Shown in pieces: positions 6,959 through 13,281 of a DNA stretch of 13,456 nt (positions are counted from its first letter, which is position 1; each line of letters begins with the position of its first letter). The position numbers and the translations under genes were made by a program. The stretch comes from an uncultured Persicitalea sp. (GTDB taxonomy: Bacteria > Bacteroidota > Bacteroidia > Cytophagales > Spirosomataceae), in assembly GCA_950075905.1 (NCBI GenBank), contig CATMVR010000054.1, positions 1 through 13,456 on the forward strand, in the 5' to 3' direction. Under the pieces are notes generated by a model. That model saw nothing but the letters and a program-made list of their open reading frames with translations, did not search any database and was not told the DNA's origin.

Positions 6959-7765
6959 ATGGATAAGCTTAAGCAATCGGTAATTGACAAAGAGGAAGCT
7001 GGCAACCGGCAGTCTCCTTCGGCCAAGGCCATTCATGATTCTATTCTGAAAGAAGCCCAGGCAGAGCTGCTGCGTCCGTCGTCCAGCCTGTTCTGGTCGG
7101 GATTGGCCGCTGGTATGTCCATGGGCTTTTCCATGATTACCATGGGGCTACTGGAAGCTTACCTGCCCGACGAACCGTGGAGTATATTGGTATCCAGGTT
7201 TGGCTACAGCATGGGTTTCCTCATCGTGATTCTTGGAAAACAACAATTATTTACCGAAAATACCCTCACGCCCGTTTTGCCCCTGCTGCGGCAGCGGAGC
7301 ACGCGCTTACTCATGAATGTGGGCCGGCTGTGGGGCGTCGTGCTGGGAGCAAACCTGCTGGGCGCTTTTATCGTTGCTCAGGTGTCGGTGCATTCCTCTG
7401 CCTTCGATGCCCGTATGGTAGACGAATTTATCAAAATAGGCGAGGAAGCCTTTGAACCCGCGTTTACCACCCACATCATCCGGGGCATTTTTGCGGGCTG
7501 GCTCATTGCCCTCATGGTATGGCTGATGCCCTACTCCGAAACCGCCCGGGTGTGGGTGATCATCATAGTCACTTACGTTGTGTCGCTGGGGCATTTCAGC
7601 CATGTCATTGCCGGCTCGGTAGAGATGTTTACCCTCGCGGCAGCCGGAGTACATTCGTGGCTGGAAGTTATTTTAAAGTTCACCCTACCCACCTTAGTAG
7701 GCAATATCATCGGTGGTGTGGTGCTGGTGGCAGCCCTCAACTACGCTCAGATCAAGGCTGAGTAA
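6959..7765 (+). CDS. Formate/nitrite transporter (FNT) family membrane channel, YfdC-like
   Basis: A 268-residue inner-membrane protein with a cytoplasmic N-terminal tail of about 42 residues (acidic and basic residues, ending SILKEAQAELLRP) and six hydrophobic segments at roughly 43-66, 78-95, 122-142, 172-192, 195-213 and 240-262. LGKQQLFTENTLTPVLPL (92-109) corresponds to the broken second helix/omega loop of FocA. GHFSHVIAGS (211-220) holds the conserved pore histidine, His215. FNT proteins form pentamers passing small monovalent anions (formate, nitrite, hydrosulfide) or their acids. The long N-terminal tail and the TENT/HVIAG wording are nearer the YfdC branch than FocA or NirC, so the substrate is open. 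It may be read through from the CHRD gene; no promoter of its own was recognised. Confidence 0.9.
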   Translation: MDKLKQSVIDKEEAGNRQSPSAKAIHDSILKEAQAELLRPSSSLFWSGLAAGMSMGFSMITMGLLEAYLPDEPWSILVSRFGYSMGFLIVILGKQQLFTENTLTPVLPLLRQRSTRLLMNVGRLWGVVLGANLLGAFIVAQVSVHSSAFDARMVDEFIKIGEEAFEPAFTTHIIRGIFAGWLIALMVWLMPYSETARVWVIIIVTYVVSLGHFSHVIAGSVEMFTLAAAGVHSWLEVILKFTLPTLVGNIIGGVVLVAALNYAQIKAE

Positions 7766-7809
7766 ACCAGGCGCCTTTGCGCTTCCCTCGCTGCTCTGAC
7801 AGAAGATAA

Positions 7810-7841
7810 TTTGCCTTTTTGGGCATATTTTCATATTTTTG
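7810..7841 (+). promoter_or_regulatory. Bacteroidota-type promoter upstream of leader ORF and GNAT-nitrilase
   Basis: TTTG (7810-7813), 20 bases, TATTTTTG (7834-7841). The predicted transcript starts near 7848, about 15 bases before the small ORF at 7863 and about 147 bases before the GNAT-nitrilase start. A second, weaker box, AATCTTTG (7983-7990, first base off consensus), sits directly before the ATG at 7995. Confidence 0.6.
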
Positions 7842-7862
7842 TAAAAACACACTTCGTTCTCC

Positions 7863-7928
7863 ATGAAGTCAGCCCCTACTTATGTTCCTTTCTACGGTGC
7901 TTTGGGCAAGCCCCCTTTTTTATTCTAA
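7863..7928 (+). CDS. Possible 21-residue leader ORF
   Basis: ATG at 7863 opens a 21-codon ORF beginning MKSAPTYVPFYG and ending PPFLF before TAA at 7926-7928. It lies just downstream of a consensus promoter and 66 bases before the GNAT-nitrilase start. It carries no signal peptide and no obvious domain. Its 3' part contains GGG-CAAG-CCC followed by CC and six T, a short terminator-like fold, so a leader-peptide/attenuation arrangement is conceivable. It may equally be chance. A coding call rests only on position. Confidence 0.25.
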   Translation: MKSAPTYVPFYGALGKPPFLF

Positions 7929-7994
7929 CACTCATTTGCGTGATCTTGTTGATCCTTGTTTCGATCTGATTCAAACTGGACGAATCTTTGTTAT

Positions 7995-9608
7995 ATGTCA
8001 CAAGAGACTTTTTTAAATACAACTATAAATAACACGAAATTTTATATGAAAATAATAAACCGAGAACTTGAAGAAGAAGATTATAGTGACCTGAAAGCCG
8101 CCATGATTGAAGCCTACCAGGGCATTGGCGGTCAGTACTGGCGCAAAGATAAGATTGATATCTTGCTCGGAAAGTTTCCCGAAGGACAAATCTGCGTGGA
8201 GGTAGATGGCAAAGTAGTAGCCGTGGCTCTCTCGATTATCATCAAGTACGATAAGTTTGGCGACGAGCACACCTATGAGGAAATCACAGGCAACTATACC
8301 TTCAAAACACATGACCCCAAAGGCGATGTCCTGTACGGCATAGAGGTGTTTGTGCACCCCGAGTACCGCGACATGCGCCTGGGCCGCCGCCTGTACGACG
8401 CCCGGAAAGAGCTGTGCGAGCGCCTCAATCTGCGGAGTATCGTAGCGGGCGGGCGGATTCCAAACTACAAAACGTACTCCAGGGAGATGACTCCCAAAGA
8501 GTATATCGATAAAGTAAAGCGCCGTGAGCTGTTTGATTCTACCCTGACGTTTCAGCTGGCCAACGACTTTCACGTCCGGAAGGTACTGAACAACTATCTG
8601 GTGGGCGATACCGAATCCAAGGAGTACGCCACTCTGCTGGAATGGAACAACATTTACTTCCAGCCCGGTAAAAAACGAACGAACCCTTCCGACTCCATCA
8701 TCAGGATTGGGGTGGTGCAGTGGCAGATGCGGCTTTTTAAGGATGTGAACGCGTTTTTTGATCAGGTTGAGTTTTTTGTGGATGCCGTTAGCTCCTACAA
8801 AGCCGATTTTATTCAGTTTCCCGAGTTCTTTAACATGCCCCTGCTGGCGCAGTTCAACGACATGCCCGAGCCGCAGGCCGTGCGCAAGCTGGCTGACTTC
8901 ACCAACGTGGTGCGTAAGAAAATGCAGGAGTTTGCTATCTCCTACAACGTGAACATCGTGGGAGGCAGCATGCCACTGGTGGAAGATGAAAAACTGTACA
9001 ACGCCGCCTACCTCTACCGCCGCGATGGCAGCAGCGAGGAGTACCGCAAGATTCATATCACCCCCAACGAAGTAAAACACTATGGTATGGTGGGAGGCGA
9101 CGAGGTACGCGTATTTGATACCGATTGCGGTAAAATAGGCATCGTGATATGCTACGATGTGGAGTTTCCCGAACTGAGCCGTCTGCTGGCCAAGCAGGGC
9201 ATGGAGATTCTGTTTGTGCCCTTCCTGACCGACACCCAGAATGGCTACATGCGGGTACGCAACTGCGCCATGGCGCGGGCCATCGAGAATGAGTGCTACG
9301 TGGCTATTTCGGGCTGCGTGGGCAATCTGCCCCGGGTAGAGAACATGGACATCCACTACGCGCAATCGGCGGTATTTACGCCTTCCGATTTTCAGTTTCC
9401 GACCAATGCCATCAAATCCGAGGCAACTCCCAATACCGAAATGATGCTGATTGTGGACGTAGACCTGCTGCAACTGAAAGAACTCCACGAGCACGGCTCG
9501 GTGCAGATCCTGAAAGACCGGCGCACGGACCTCTACGACGTAACCATGCGCAAGAAATCCAGGCCGAAGCCCAAAATCGAACTAACTACGGAGCTTGAAG
9601 AGCAATAG
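7995..9608 (+). CDS. Bifunctional GNAT N-acetyltransferase / nitrilase-family carbon-nitrogen hydrolase
   Basis: A cytoplasmic 537-residue protein from ATG 7995 (an ATG at 8046 would remove 17 residues). Residues about 20-215 form a GNAT domain: the first strand and helix IINRELEEEDYSDLKAAMIEAY, then IEVFVHPEYRDMRLGRRLYDARKELCE with the acetyl-CoA loop RDMRLGRR. A linker (about 216-235) leads to a nitrilase domain (about 236-500) that starts IRIGVVQWQM. Its Glu-Lys-Cys triad is complete: Glu277 in FPEFFNMP, Lys352 in YRKIHITP and Cys386 in VICYDVEFPEL. This domain fusion is known in Bacteroidota and elsewhere as GNAT plus carbon-nitrogen hydrolase. The substrate is unknown; an amide or omega-amide formed or released together with acetyl transfer is plausible. 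The C-terminus is basic then acidic (KKSRPKPK...ELEEQ). A strong terminator follows. Confidence 0.93.
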   Translation: MSQETFLNTTINNTKFYMKIINRELEEEDYSDLKAAMIEAYQGIGGQYWRKDKIDILLGKFPEGQICVEVDGKVVAVALSIIIKYDKFGDEHTYEEITGNYTFKTHDPKGDVLYGIEVFVHPEYRDMRLGRRLYDARKELCERLNLRSIVAGGRIPNYKTYSREMTPKEYIDKVKRRELFDSTLTFQLANDFHVRKVLNNYLVGDTESKEYATLLEWNNIYFQPGKKRTNPSDSIIRIGVVQWQMRLFKDVNAFFDQVEFFVDAVSSYKADFIQFPEFFNMPLLAQFNDMPEPQAVRKLADFTNVVRKKMQEFAISYNVNIVGGSMPLVEDEKLYNAAYLYRRDGSSEEYRKIHITPNEVKHYGMVGGDEVRVFDTDCGKIGIVICYDVEFPELSRLLAKQGMEILFVPFLTDTQNGYMRVRNCAMARAIENECYVAISGCVGNLPRVENMDIHYAQSAVFTPSDFQFPTNAIKSEATPNTEMMLIVDVDLLQLKELHEHGSVQILKDRRTDLYDVTMRKKSRPKPKIELTTELEEQ

Positions 9609-9631
9609 GCAACTGATAATTAGGGCAATAC

Positions 9632-9668
9632 AAAACAGAGAGGAAACTTTTCCTCTCTGTTTTTTTTT
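9632..9668 (+). terminator. Intrinsic terminator of the GNAT-nitrilase gene
   Basis: Perfect 14-bp stem (9632-9645 with 9650-9663, core CAGAGAGGAA/TTCCTCTCTG), 4-base loop, and a run of nine T ending at 9668. Confidence 0.93.
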
Positions 9669-9675
9669 ATATTTG
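9668..9675 (+). promoter_or_regulatory. -7 box TATATTTG for the 222-residue secreted protein
   Basis: TATATTTG matches TAnnTTTG exactly. Its first T is the last T of the preceding terminator. Transcription would start near 9681, giving a leader of about 24 bases to the ATG at 9705. The -33 position falls inside the terminator hairpin and shows no clear TTTG. Confidence 0.6.
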
Positions 9676-9704
9676 TGTAGTCACGCTTCTAAACGTTTCC
9701 AATT

Positions 9705-10373
9705 ATGAAGAATCTCCTTCTATTTCTTTTCCTGGCTATTGTGACGACCCAAACGCATGCCCAAACCGAAATTGCCTACGATTCGCTGACGGATATTCAT
9801 CAGTATTCTTTTCGGGCGCAGTTATATGATTACAACTCCAATAACCAGCAAAACAGCTACCATACCGTAGCCATTAAAGGTACCTGCTTTCTGTTCAATG
9901 GCTGGCAGAAGGGTATCGTACCGCTCCAGAACAGCCGTAACCTTGCCGTACCCCTCAATTACAATGTGATGGAAGATCACCTGGTGATTCTGGTAGATGG
10001 TGAGCAGCGGGAGGTATACCCCGAGGTGTTTGTGATTAAAGACATGACCTTTATCCGGATCAACAATCAGTACTACGAAGCACTGCATCTGGGCAAAACC
10101 AAACTCCTGCGTCAGTACAGAGCCCGTCTCGACAAAGTGGAGCGGAATGGCTACAACGAAAACATCAAGTACGACTATGAGTATTCAAAAACCGAAGAGT
10201 TGTACCTGCAGCAGGAAGATGGTATGCTGACCCCGGTGCGGCTCAATGAGCGCAGCCTGCTTTCAAAACTCAACGACACCAAAACGGCCCGAAGCATCGT
10301 AAGGAATAAAGACCTCAATCTAAGAGTGGAGAAAGACGTTATTACGTTGCTGGCTAGTCTGGAGAAAGAGTAG
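9705..10373 (+). CDS. Secreted protein of unknown function
   Basis: I do not recognise a named family. The 222-residue product has a typical signal peptide (MKNLLLFLFLAIVTTQTHA, likely cut before QT at residue 20). The mature part is rich in Tyr, Asn and charged residues. It contains KGTCFLFNGWQKGIVPLQNSRNLAVPLNYNVMEDHLVILVDGEQREVYPEVFVIKD in pieces of short alternating strands, a pattern seen in many periplasmic hypothetical proteins of Bacteroidota in which a short F..G-type turn precedes a V.L.YN segment. The C-terminal third (about 150-222) is highly charged and probably helical. It has its own promoter and runs convergent with the phosphodiesterase gene, 48 bases apart. Confidence 0.75.
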   Translation: MKNLLLFLFLAIVTTQTHAQTEIAYDSLTDIHQYSFRAQLYDYNSNNQQNSYHTVAIKGTCFLFNGWQKGIVPLQNSRNLAVPLNYNVMEDHLVILVDGEQREVYPEVFVIKDMTFIRINNQYYEALHLGKTKLLRQYRARLDKVERNGYNENIKYDYEYSKTEELYLQQEDGMLTPVRLNERSLLSKLNDTKTARSIVRNKDLNLRVEKDVITLLASLEKE

Positions 10374-10405
10374 TTTATGACTTGGTCAAAAAATCCGGCG
10401 ATCGC

Positions 10406-10422
10406 GCCAGGCATTTCCTGGC
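10406..10422. terminator. Hairpin between convergent genes
   Basis: GCCAGG/CCTGGC stem (10406-10411 with 10417-10422), loop CATTT. It lies 32 bases after the stop of the upstream gene and touches the stop codon of the minus-strand gene. A T run appears only on the minus strand, about 13 bases past the stem (opposite AAAAAA near 10388-10393), so any terminator function is weak. Confidence 0.4.
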
Positions 10423-11300
10423 TATTTCACTAACCCCAGCGCGCGGCCGGCTTCCAGGGGGCGGTCCGTGGAGAGAATATCGGCGCCGTTTTCTACAAAC
10501 TTCCGGTAGGTATCATCGCTGCGGGCTTGGGCCATCTGGTCGAGGTTACCGAGGGTACCCAGGATGGTCCTGATTTTCTTCTGGTGCAAAAATTCGTACA
10601 GGTCGGCGGAGGGCTCGCGGGTACCTACAAAAGCTACCATTCGGTTATCAGGGATGCCCGCTTCGTGCAGACGCTCGTAGTCTGCCTTATTACGGATGTT
10701 CACCGAAATCATCAGGTTGCGGTCCAGGCGGTGCACCAGCTCAGCCTGCGTGGCGTTATAGGTAATGATGGCCGCGTAGTTTTGCGCGCCGGCTTTCTGC
10801 ACTGCCTCCACCACCCGCGCAAAGGGCACACTGCGCTTTACATCGAGAGTATATATCACTTTTCCGGCTCCCCAGACCAGCACCTCATCGAGGGTAGGAA
10901 TATGGTAGCGCGTCAGGCTGCCGCGGTTGTCTTCCAGATACAGCCTTTGCCCGTAAGCCCAGGGCTGCTCCTGCACGGAACCGGTACCGTTGGTGGTTCG
11001 ATCGTAGGTATCGTCGTGCATCATAATGAGCACGCTGTCGCGGGTGGCGGCTATGTCGCACTCAATGACTACCGGCATTTGCCGGGCCAGGTAACCAAAC
11101 GATTCGATGCAGTTTTCAGGATAGCCGGGGTACCCCCCTCCGCCCCGGTGGGCGCTGATCAGAGGCTTTTTGTCTGGCGTATAGCGAAGAAAATCCGACA
11201 AGCTATTGATAAGCAGATAATTACCAGAAGCACACCCACCTATTCCTACCAGTAGCCAACCTAGCACCAGGTAAACTCCAATCGTATTTCTTATTATCAT
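10422..11300 (-). CDS. Glycerophosphodiester phosphodiesterase, lipoprotein
   Basis: A 292-residue GDPD-family enzyme that would hydrolyse glycerophosphodiesters to glycerol 3-phosphate and an alcohol, outside the cytoplasm. The ATG at 11300 gives a classic lipoprotein signal, hydrophobic from residue 6 to 22, with lipobox IGGC and Cys23. An upstream in-frame TTG at 11330 is rejected because it overlaps the promoter box. The catalytic core is intact: SAHRGGGGYPGYPEN (49-63, His51, Arg52 and Glu62), VVIECDI (77-83, Glu80 and Asp82 as metal ligands), MMHDDTYDRTTNGTG (93-107, second catalytic His95), TLDVK (151-155) and GADILSTDRP (272-281). After the Cys comes ASGN without acidic residues, which suggests a periplasmic rather than surface location. 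It is a single-gene unit. Confidence 0.93.
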   Translation of the reverse strand: MIIRNTIGVYLVLGWLLVGIGGCASGNYLLINSLSDFLRYTPDKKPLISAHRGGGGYPGYPENCIESFGYLARQMPVVIECDIAATRDSVLIMMHDDTYDRTTNGTGSVQEQPWAYGQRLYLEDNRGSLTRYHIPTLDEVLVWGAGKVIYTLDVKRSVPFARVVEAVQKAGAQNYAAIITYNATQAELVHRLDRNLMISVNIRNKADYERLHEAGIPDNRMVAFVGTREPSADLYEFLHQKKIRTILGTLGNLDQMAQARSDDTYRKFVENGADILSTDRPLEAGRALGLVK

Positions 11301-11327
11301 AGCGGTAGTTATTCCTTTCTTTTGCTC

Positions 11328-11335
11328 CAAATATA
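11328..11335 (-). promoter_or_regulatory. -7 box TATATTTG for the phosphodiesterase gene
   Basis: On the minus strand 11335-11328 reads TATATTTG, an exact TAnnTTTG match. Transcription would begin near 11322, about 22 bases before the ATG at 11300. This fixes the start codon choice. No clear -33 TTTG was found at the expected distance. Confidence 0.6.
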
Positions 11336-11437
11336 CTCTCTCCCGCTTCCCTAACCTGCTAAAACATTCTCTTTTTCCGTCCGTCAGGCAGATTGTCCGT
11401 TCATGTACTTTGCATTACATAGTACCTGTCAATACCC

Positions 11438-11474
11438 CACCTTTGTAGAGTCAATAACGACATCTATTAGCCAA
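11438..11474 (+). promoter_or_regulatory. Promoter-leader module, copy A
   Basis: CACCTTTG (11438-11445, first base off TAnnTTTG), four bases, GTCA (11450-11453), then ATCTATTAGCCAA (11462-11474), 31 bases before the ATG at 11493, which is preceded by gcc. AGAGTC can pair with GACATCT across one bulge, giving a small hairpin just before TATTAGCC. Shared with copies B and C. Confidence 0.55.
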
Positions 11475-11492
11475 CACTTAAACACAATTGCC

Positions 11493-11873
11493 ATGAAAAC
11501 TTCAATTAAAACTTTGCTGGCCGCCTTAGCACTAAGTACAACAGTAGCCTTTGCTGGCCCGGGTTCGGAGGCCAAAAAACCAGTTTCCTTTGCAACGGGT
11601 ATTTATGCCAGCAAGAATGGGGCCCTCAATGTCAGCATCGACAAAAAAGCCCCTGCCTACGCTTCGCTATCCATCGTGGACGAAAAGGGAGAGGTGCTGG
11701 TACGGGAGAGCCTTTCGAGAAAACAGCGGAGTGCTTCGTACCGGTTTGACATGAACAACCTGCCCGATGGTACCTACACAGTAGCCATAGTAAGCAAAGG
11801 TGAGAAGCAGACCGTCTCGTTTTCCCTGAACAGCAAAAAGGAAATTACCAGGCGTACCCTCACAATAGACTAA
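11493..11873 (+). CDS. Small secreted protein, paralogue A (126 residues)
   Basis: The first of three 126-residue paralogues. The ATG at 11493 starts the signal peptide MKTSIKTLLAALALSTTVAFA, cut before GPGS; upstream in-frame starts give no sensible N-terminus and lie before the promoter. The mature 105 residues are predicted mostly as beta strands: FATGIYASKNGALNVSIDKK, ASLSIVDEKGEVLVRESL, SYRFDMNNLPDGTYTVAIVSKGEKQ and a closing TRRTLTID. The pattern 'D..GEVL.RE', 'F(D)..NLPDGTYT' and a last strand ending at the C-terminus resembles the beta-sandwich of type IX secretion C-terminal domains and similar small Ig-like modules, but here it is the whole protein. From memory, similar proteins occur in Dyadobacter and Spirosoma; the function is unknown. 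No membrane anchor or Cys is present in the mature part. Confidence 0.85.
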   Translation: MKTSIKTLLAALALSTTVAFAGPGSEAKKPVSFATGIYASKNGALNVSIDKKAPAYASLSIVDEKGEVLVRESLSRKQRSASYRFDMNNLPDGTYTVAIVSKGEKQTVSFSLNSKKEITRRTLTID

Positions 11874-11970
11874 GGCCTGAACAGGGCCCTGACCGATCGG
11901 CCCGGATTGCTGCTGCTCATCCATGAAATAAGCAATTCATCCCAAAGCTGCAACATTCCGGGCCAATCAG

Positions 11971-12013
11971 CATCTTTAAGAAAAGTCATCTAGCAAGATG
12001 ATTTATTAGCCAG
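11971..12013 (+). promoter_or_regulatory. Promoter-leader module, copy B (degenerate -7 box)
   Basis: CATCTTTA (11971-11978) stands where A and C have their -7 box. GTCA follows at 11985-11988 and ATTTATTAGCCAG at 12001-12013, 35 bases before the ATG at 12036. AAGTCATC (11983-11990) pairs with GATGATTT (11997-12004) around loop TAGCAA with one G-U, placing a hairpin on the edge of TATTAGCC. The -7 box is the weakest of the three. Confidence 0.45.
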
Positions 12014-12035
12014 AAAAATAAAACCAAAAAAAGCC

Positions 12036-12416
12036 ATGAAAACTTCATTCAAAACAATCTTGTGCGCCCTGGCGCTCAGTACCTCGGTGGCATTTGCCGG
12101 CCCTGGTTCCGATTCCAAAAAGCCTGTGTACTTCGAAACAGGTATCTACAAATCAAAAGATGGTAAGCTCAACGTGAACATCGAGAAGCAGGTTCCGGCC
12201 TACGCTTCGGTGGCGCTGCTAAGCGCAAAAGGTGATGTACTAGCCCGCGAGGGAGTTGGCCGCAAACAAAAGAAAGCATCCTTTGTGTTTGATATAAGTG
12301 CCCTGCCCGACGGCGAATACACCCTGAGCATTCAGAGCAAAGGGCAGCAGGAGGTAACGCCGTTTACGATCAACAGCGAGAAGTCCACCATCAAGCGATA
12401 CATCGCCTTCAAGTAG
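12036..12416 (+). CDS. Small secreted protein, paralogue B (126 residues)
   Basis: The second member of the triplet, also exactly 126 residues. Signal peptide MKTSFKTILCALALSTSVAFA, mature start GPGSDSKKP as in paralogue A. Mature features: YFETGIYKSKDGKLNVNIEKQ, ASVALLSAKGDVLAREGV, KASFVFDISALPDGEYTLSIQSKG and the final IKRYIAFK. A hand count gives about 55 identical residues of 105 with paralogue C in the mature part, against 20 of the 21 signal residues. The mature protein is basic and Lys-rich. The function is unknown. It lies 162 bases after paralogue A with its own leader module, so it is probably not simply co-transcribed. Confidence 0.85.
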   Translation: MKTSFKTILCALALSTSVAFAGPGSDSKKPVYFETGIYKSKDGKLNVNIEKQVPAYASVALLSAKGDVLAREGVGRKQKKASFVFDISALPDGEYTLSIQSKGQQEVTPFTINSEKSTIKRYIAFK

Positions 12417-12524
12417 GACACGGGAGTACCCGCCGATTGCGGCCTTATCCTGAGTTTTTACCCGTTCATCCCCCAAAAACGCCACTCTGGCAATATCAAA
12501 CATAGGCTTATAGTACCTATCTAT

Positions 12525-12564
12525 TACTTTTGTGGTGTCATTAAATAAATGATCTATTAGCCAA
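12525..12564 (+). promoter_or_regulatory. Promoter-leader module, copy C
   Basis: TACTTTTG (12525-12532) matches TAnnTTTG exactly. Four bases later comes GTCA (12537-12540), then ATCTATTAGCCAA (12552-12564), 34 bases before the ATG at 12586. TCATT (12538-12542) pairs with AATGA (12548-12552) around AAATA. Transcription would start near 12538, so the conserved element would be the very 5' end of the mRNA. Confidence 0.6.
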
Positions 12565-12585
12565 AACAACAATTAAAACAAAGCC

Positions 12586-12966
12586 ATGAAAACTACATTC
12601 AAAACCATTTTGTGCGCCCTGGCGCTTAGTACCTCAGTAGCATTTGCCGGTCTGGATTCAGGTGCCAACAAGCCATCCAGATTTGAGACGGGCATCTACA
12701 AAACCCAAGACGGCAACCTGACGGTGAACCTCGTCAAAAAGACGCCTGACTTTGCCTCCATTGCCATCCTGAATTTCAAGGGCGAAGTACTGGCCAGTGA
12801 AGGAGTATCAAAGAAACAAACAAAAGCCTCCATTAAATTTGACCTCAACAACTTGCCAGACGGCGAATATACCGTGGTGGTAGCCAGCAAGGGAGAGCGT
12901 CAGACCCAGGCTTTTAGCATCGCCAGCGAGAAATCGGTGGTTACCCGCACACTTACTTTCGAATAA
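12586..12966 (+). CDS. Small secreted protein, paralogue C (126 residues)
   Basis: The third 126-residue member. Signal peptide MKTTFKTILCALALSTSVAFA differs from that of B by one residue, and the first 65 bases of the two genes differ at only about six positions by eye. The mature part keeps RFETGIYKTQDGNLTVNL, ASIAILNFKGEVLASEGV, SIKFDLNNLPDGEYTVVVASKGERQ and the closing VTRTLTFE, with substitutions mostly at presumed surface positions. The mature start is GLDSGANKP instead of GPGS. Same predicted beta-sandwich, same unknown role. A terminator lies 83 bases after the stop. Confidence 0.85.
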   Translation: MKTTFKTILCALALSTSVAFAGLDSGANKPSRFETGIYKTQDGNLTVNLVKKTPDFASIAILNFKGEVLASEGVSKKQTKASIKFDLNNLPDGEYTVVVASKGERQTQAFSIASEKSVVTRTLTFE

Positions 12967-13048
12967 GGCAGAAAAGATTAAAAACGGAAGTTGTGATCCG
13001 AATGCAGATGATATAATTCAGAACCTCACTTTTAAGGGAATAGTGACG

Positions 13049-13083
13049 AATCGGGAAGGGTAATTACCTTTCCCGATTTTTTT
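13049..13083 (+). terminator. Intrinsic terminator after the small-protein cluster
   Basis: A 12-bp stem with one G-U pair (13049-13060 with 13067-13078, core ATCGGGAA/TTCCCGAT), loop TAATTA, then seven T (13077-13083). Confidence 0.9.
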
Positions 13084-13086
13084 ATT

Positions 13087-13160
13087 GCTAGCCTTATGCA
13101 ACCACGTACAGGCTGGCTATCAGATAAAGAGGCCAACTGAGTAATTACAAGATATCAGTT
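13087..13160. repeat. Two short inverted repeats in noncoding DNA
   Basis: GCTAGCCT (13087-13094) pairs with AGGCTGGC (13110-13117) with one G-U pair and a 15-base gap. AACTGA (13135-13140) pairs with TCAGTT (13155-13160) across 14 bases. The stretch 12967-13416 holds no credible gene; besides the terminator and the promoter region at 13282-13344 these are the only structures I see in it. Confidence 0.3.
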
Positions 13161-13281
13161 CTAAAAGCCGATTTCGGATGGAGAAATTCAAGAAATAATA
13201 TGTTCAATCTATTAAAAATACAACGTTAACATTCATCACCCAAAAACCTCTGTTTATCACTCAAATATGCCAATTAATCCA

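Noticed and set aside
8013..9494. A 493-codon open frame on the minus strand opposite the GNAT-nitrilase gene
   Set aside because: It mirrors a gene with complete acetyltransferase and nitrilase motifs; its translation is His- and Val-rich without any domain, as expected of an antisense shadow.
10398..10405. GCGATCGC octamer, identical to the cyanobacterial HIP1 repeat
   Set aside because: A single occurrence in the window in a GC-rich spacer; chance is enough.
10527..11255. A 242-codon frame on the plus strand opposite the phosphodiesterase
   Set aside because: The minus-strand product has all GDPD catalytic motifs, a lipoprotein signal and a promoter box; the plus frame has none.
11881..11906. 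GGGCC...GGCCC and CAGGGCCCTG palindromes after paralogue A, considered as terminator
   Set aside because: No T tract follows and the stems are 5 bp; too weak to call.
13206..13213. ATCTATTA-like string, a possible fourth copy of the leader element
   Set aside because: It is followed by AAAAATAC instead of GCCA, has no GTCA and -7 box at the right distance, and no MKTS-type ORF follows.
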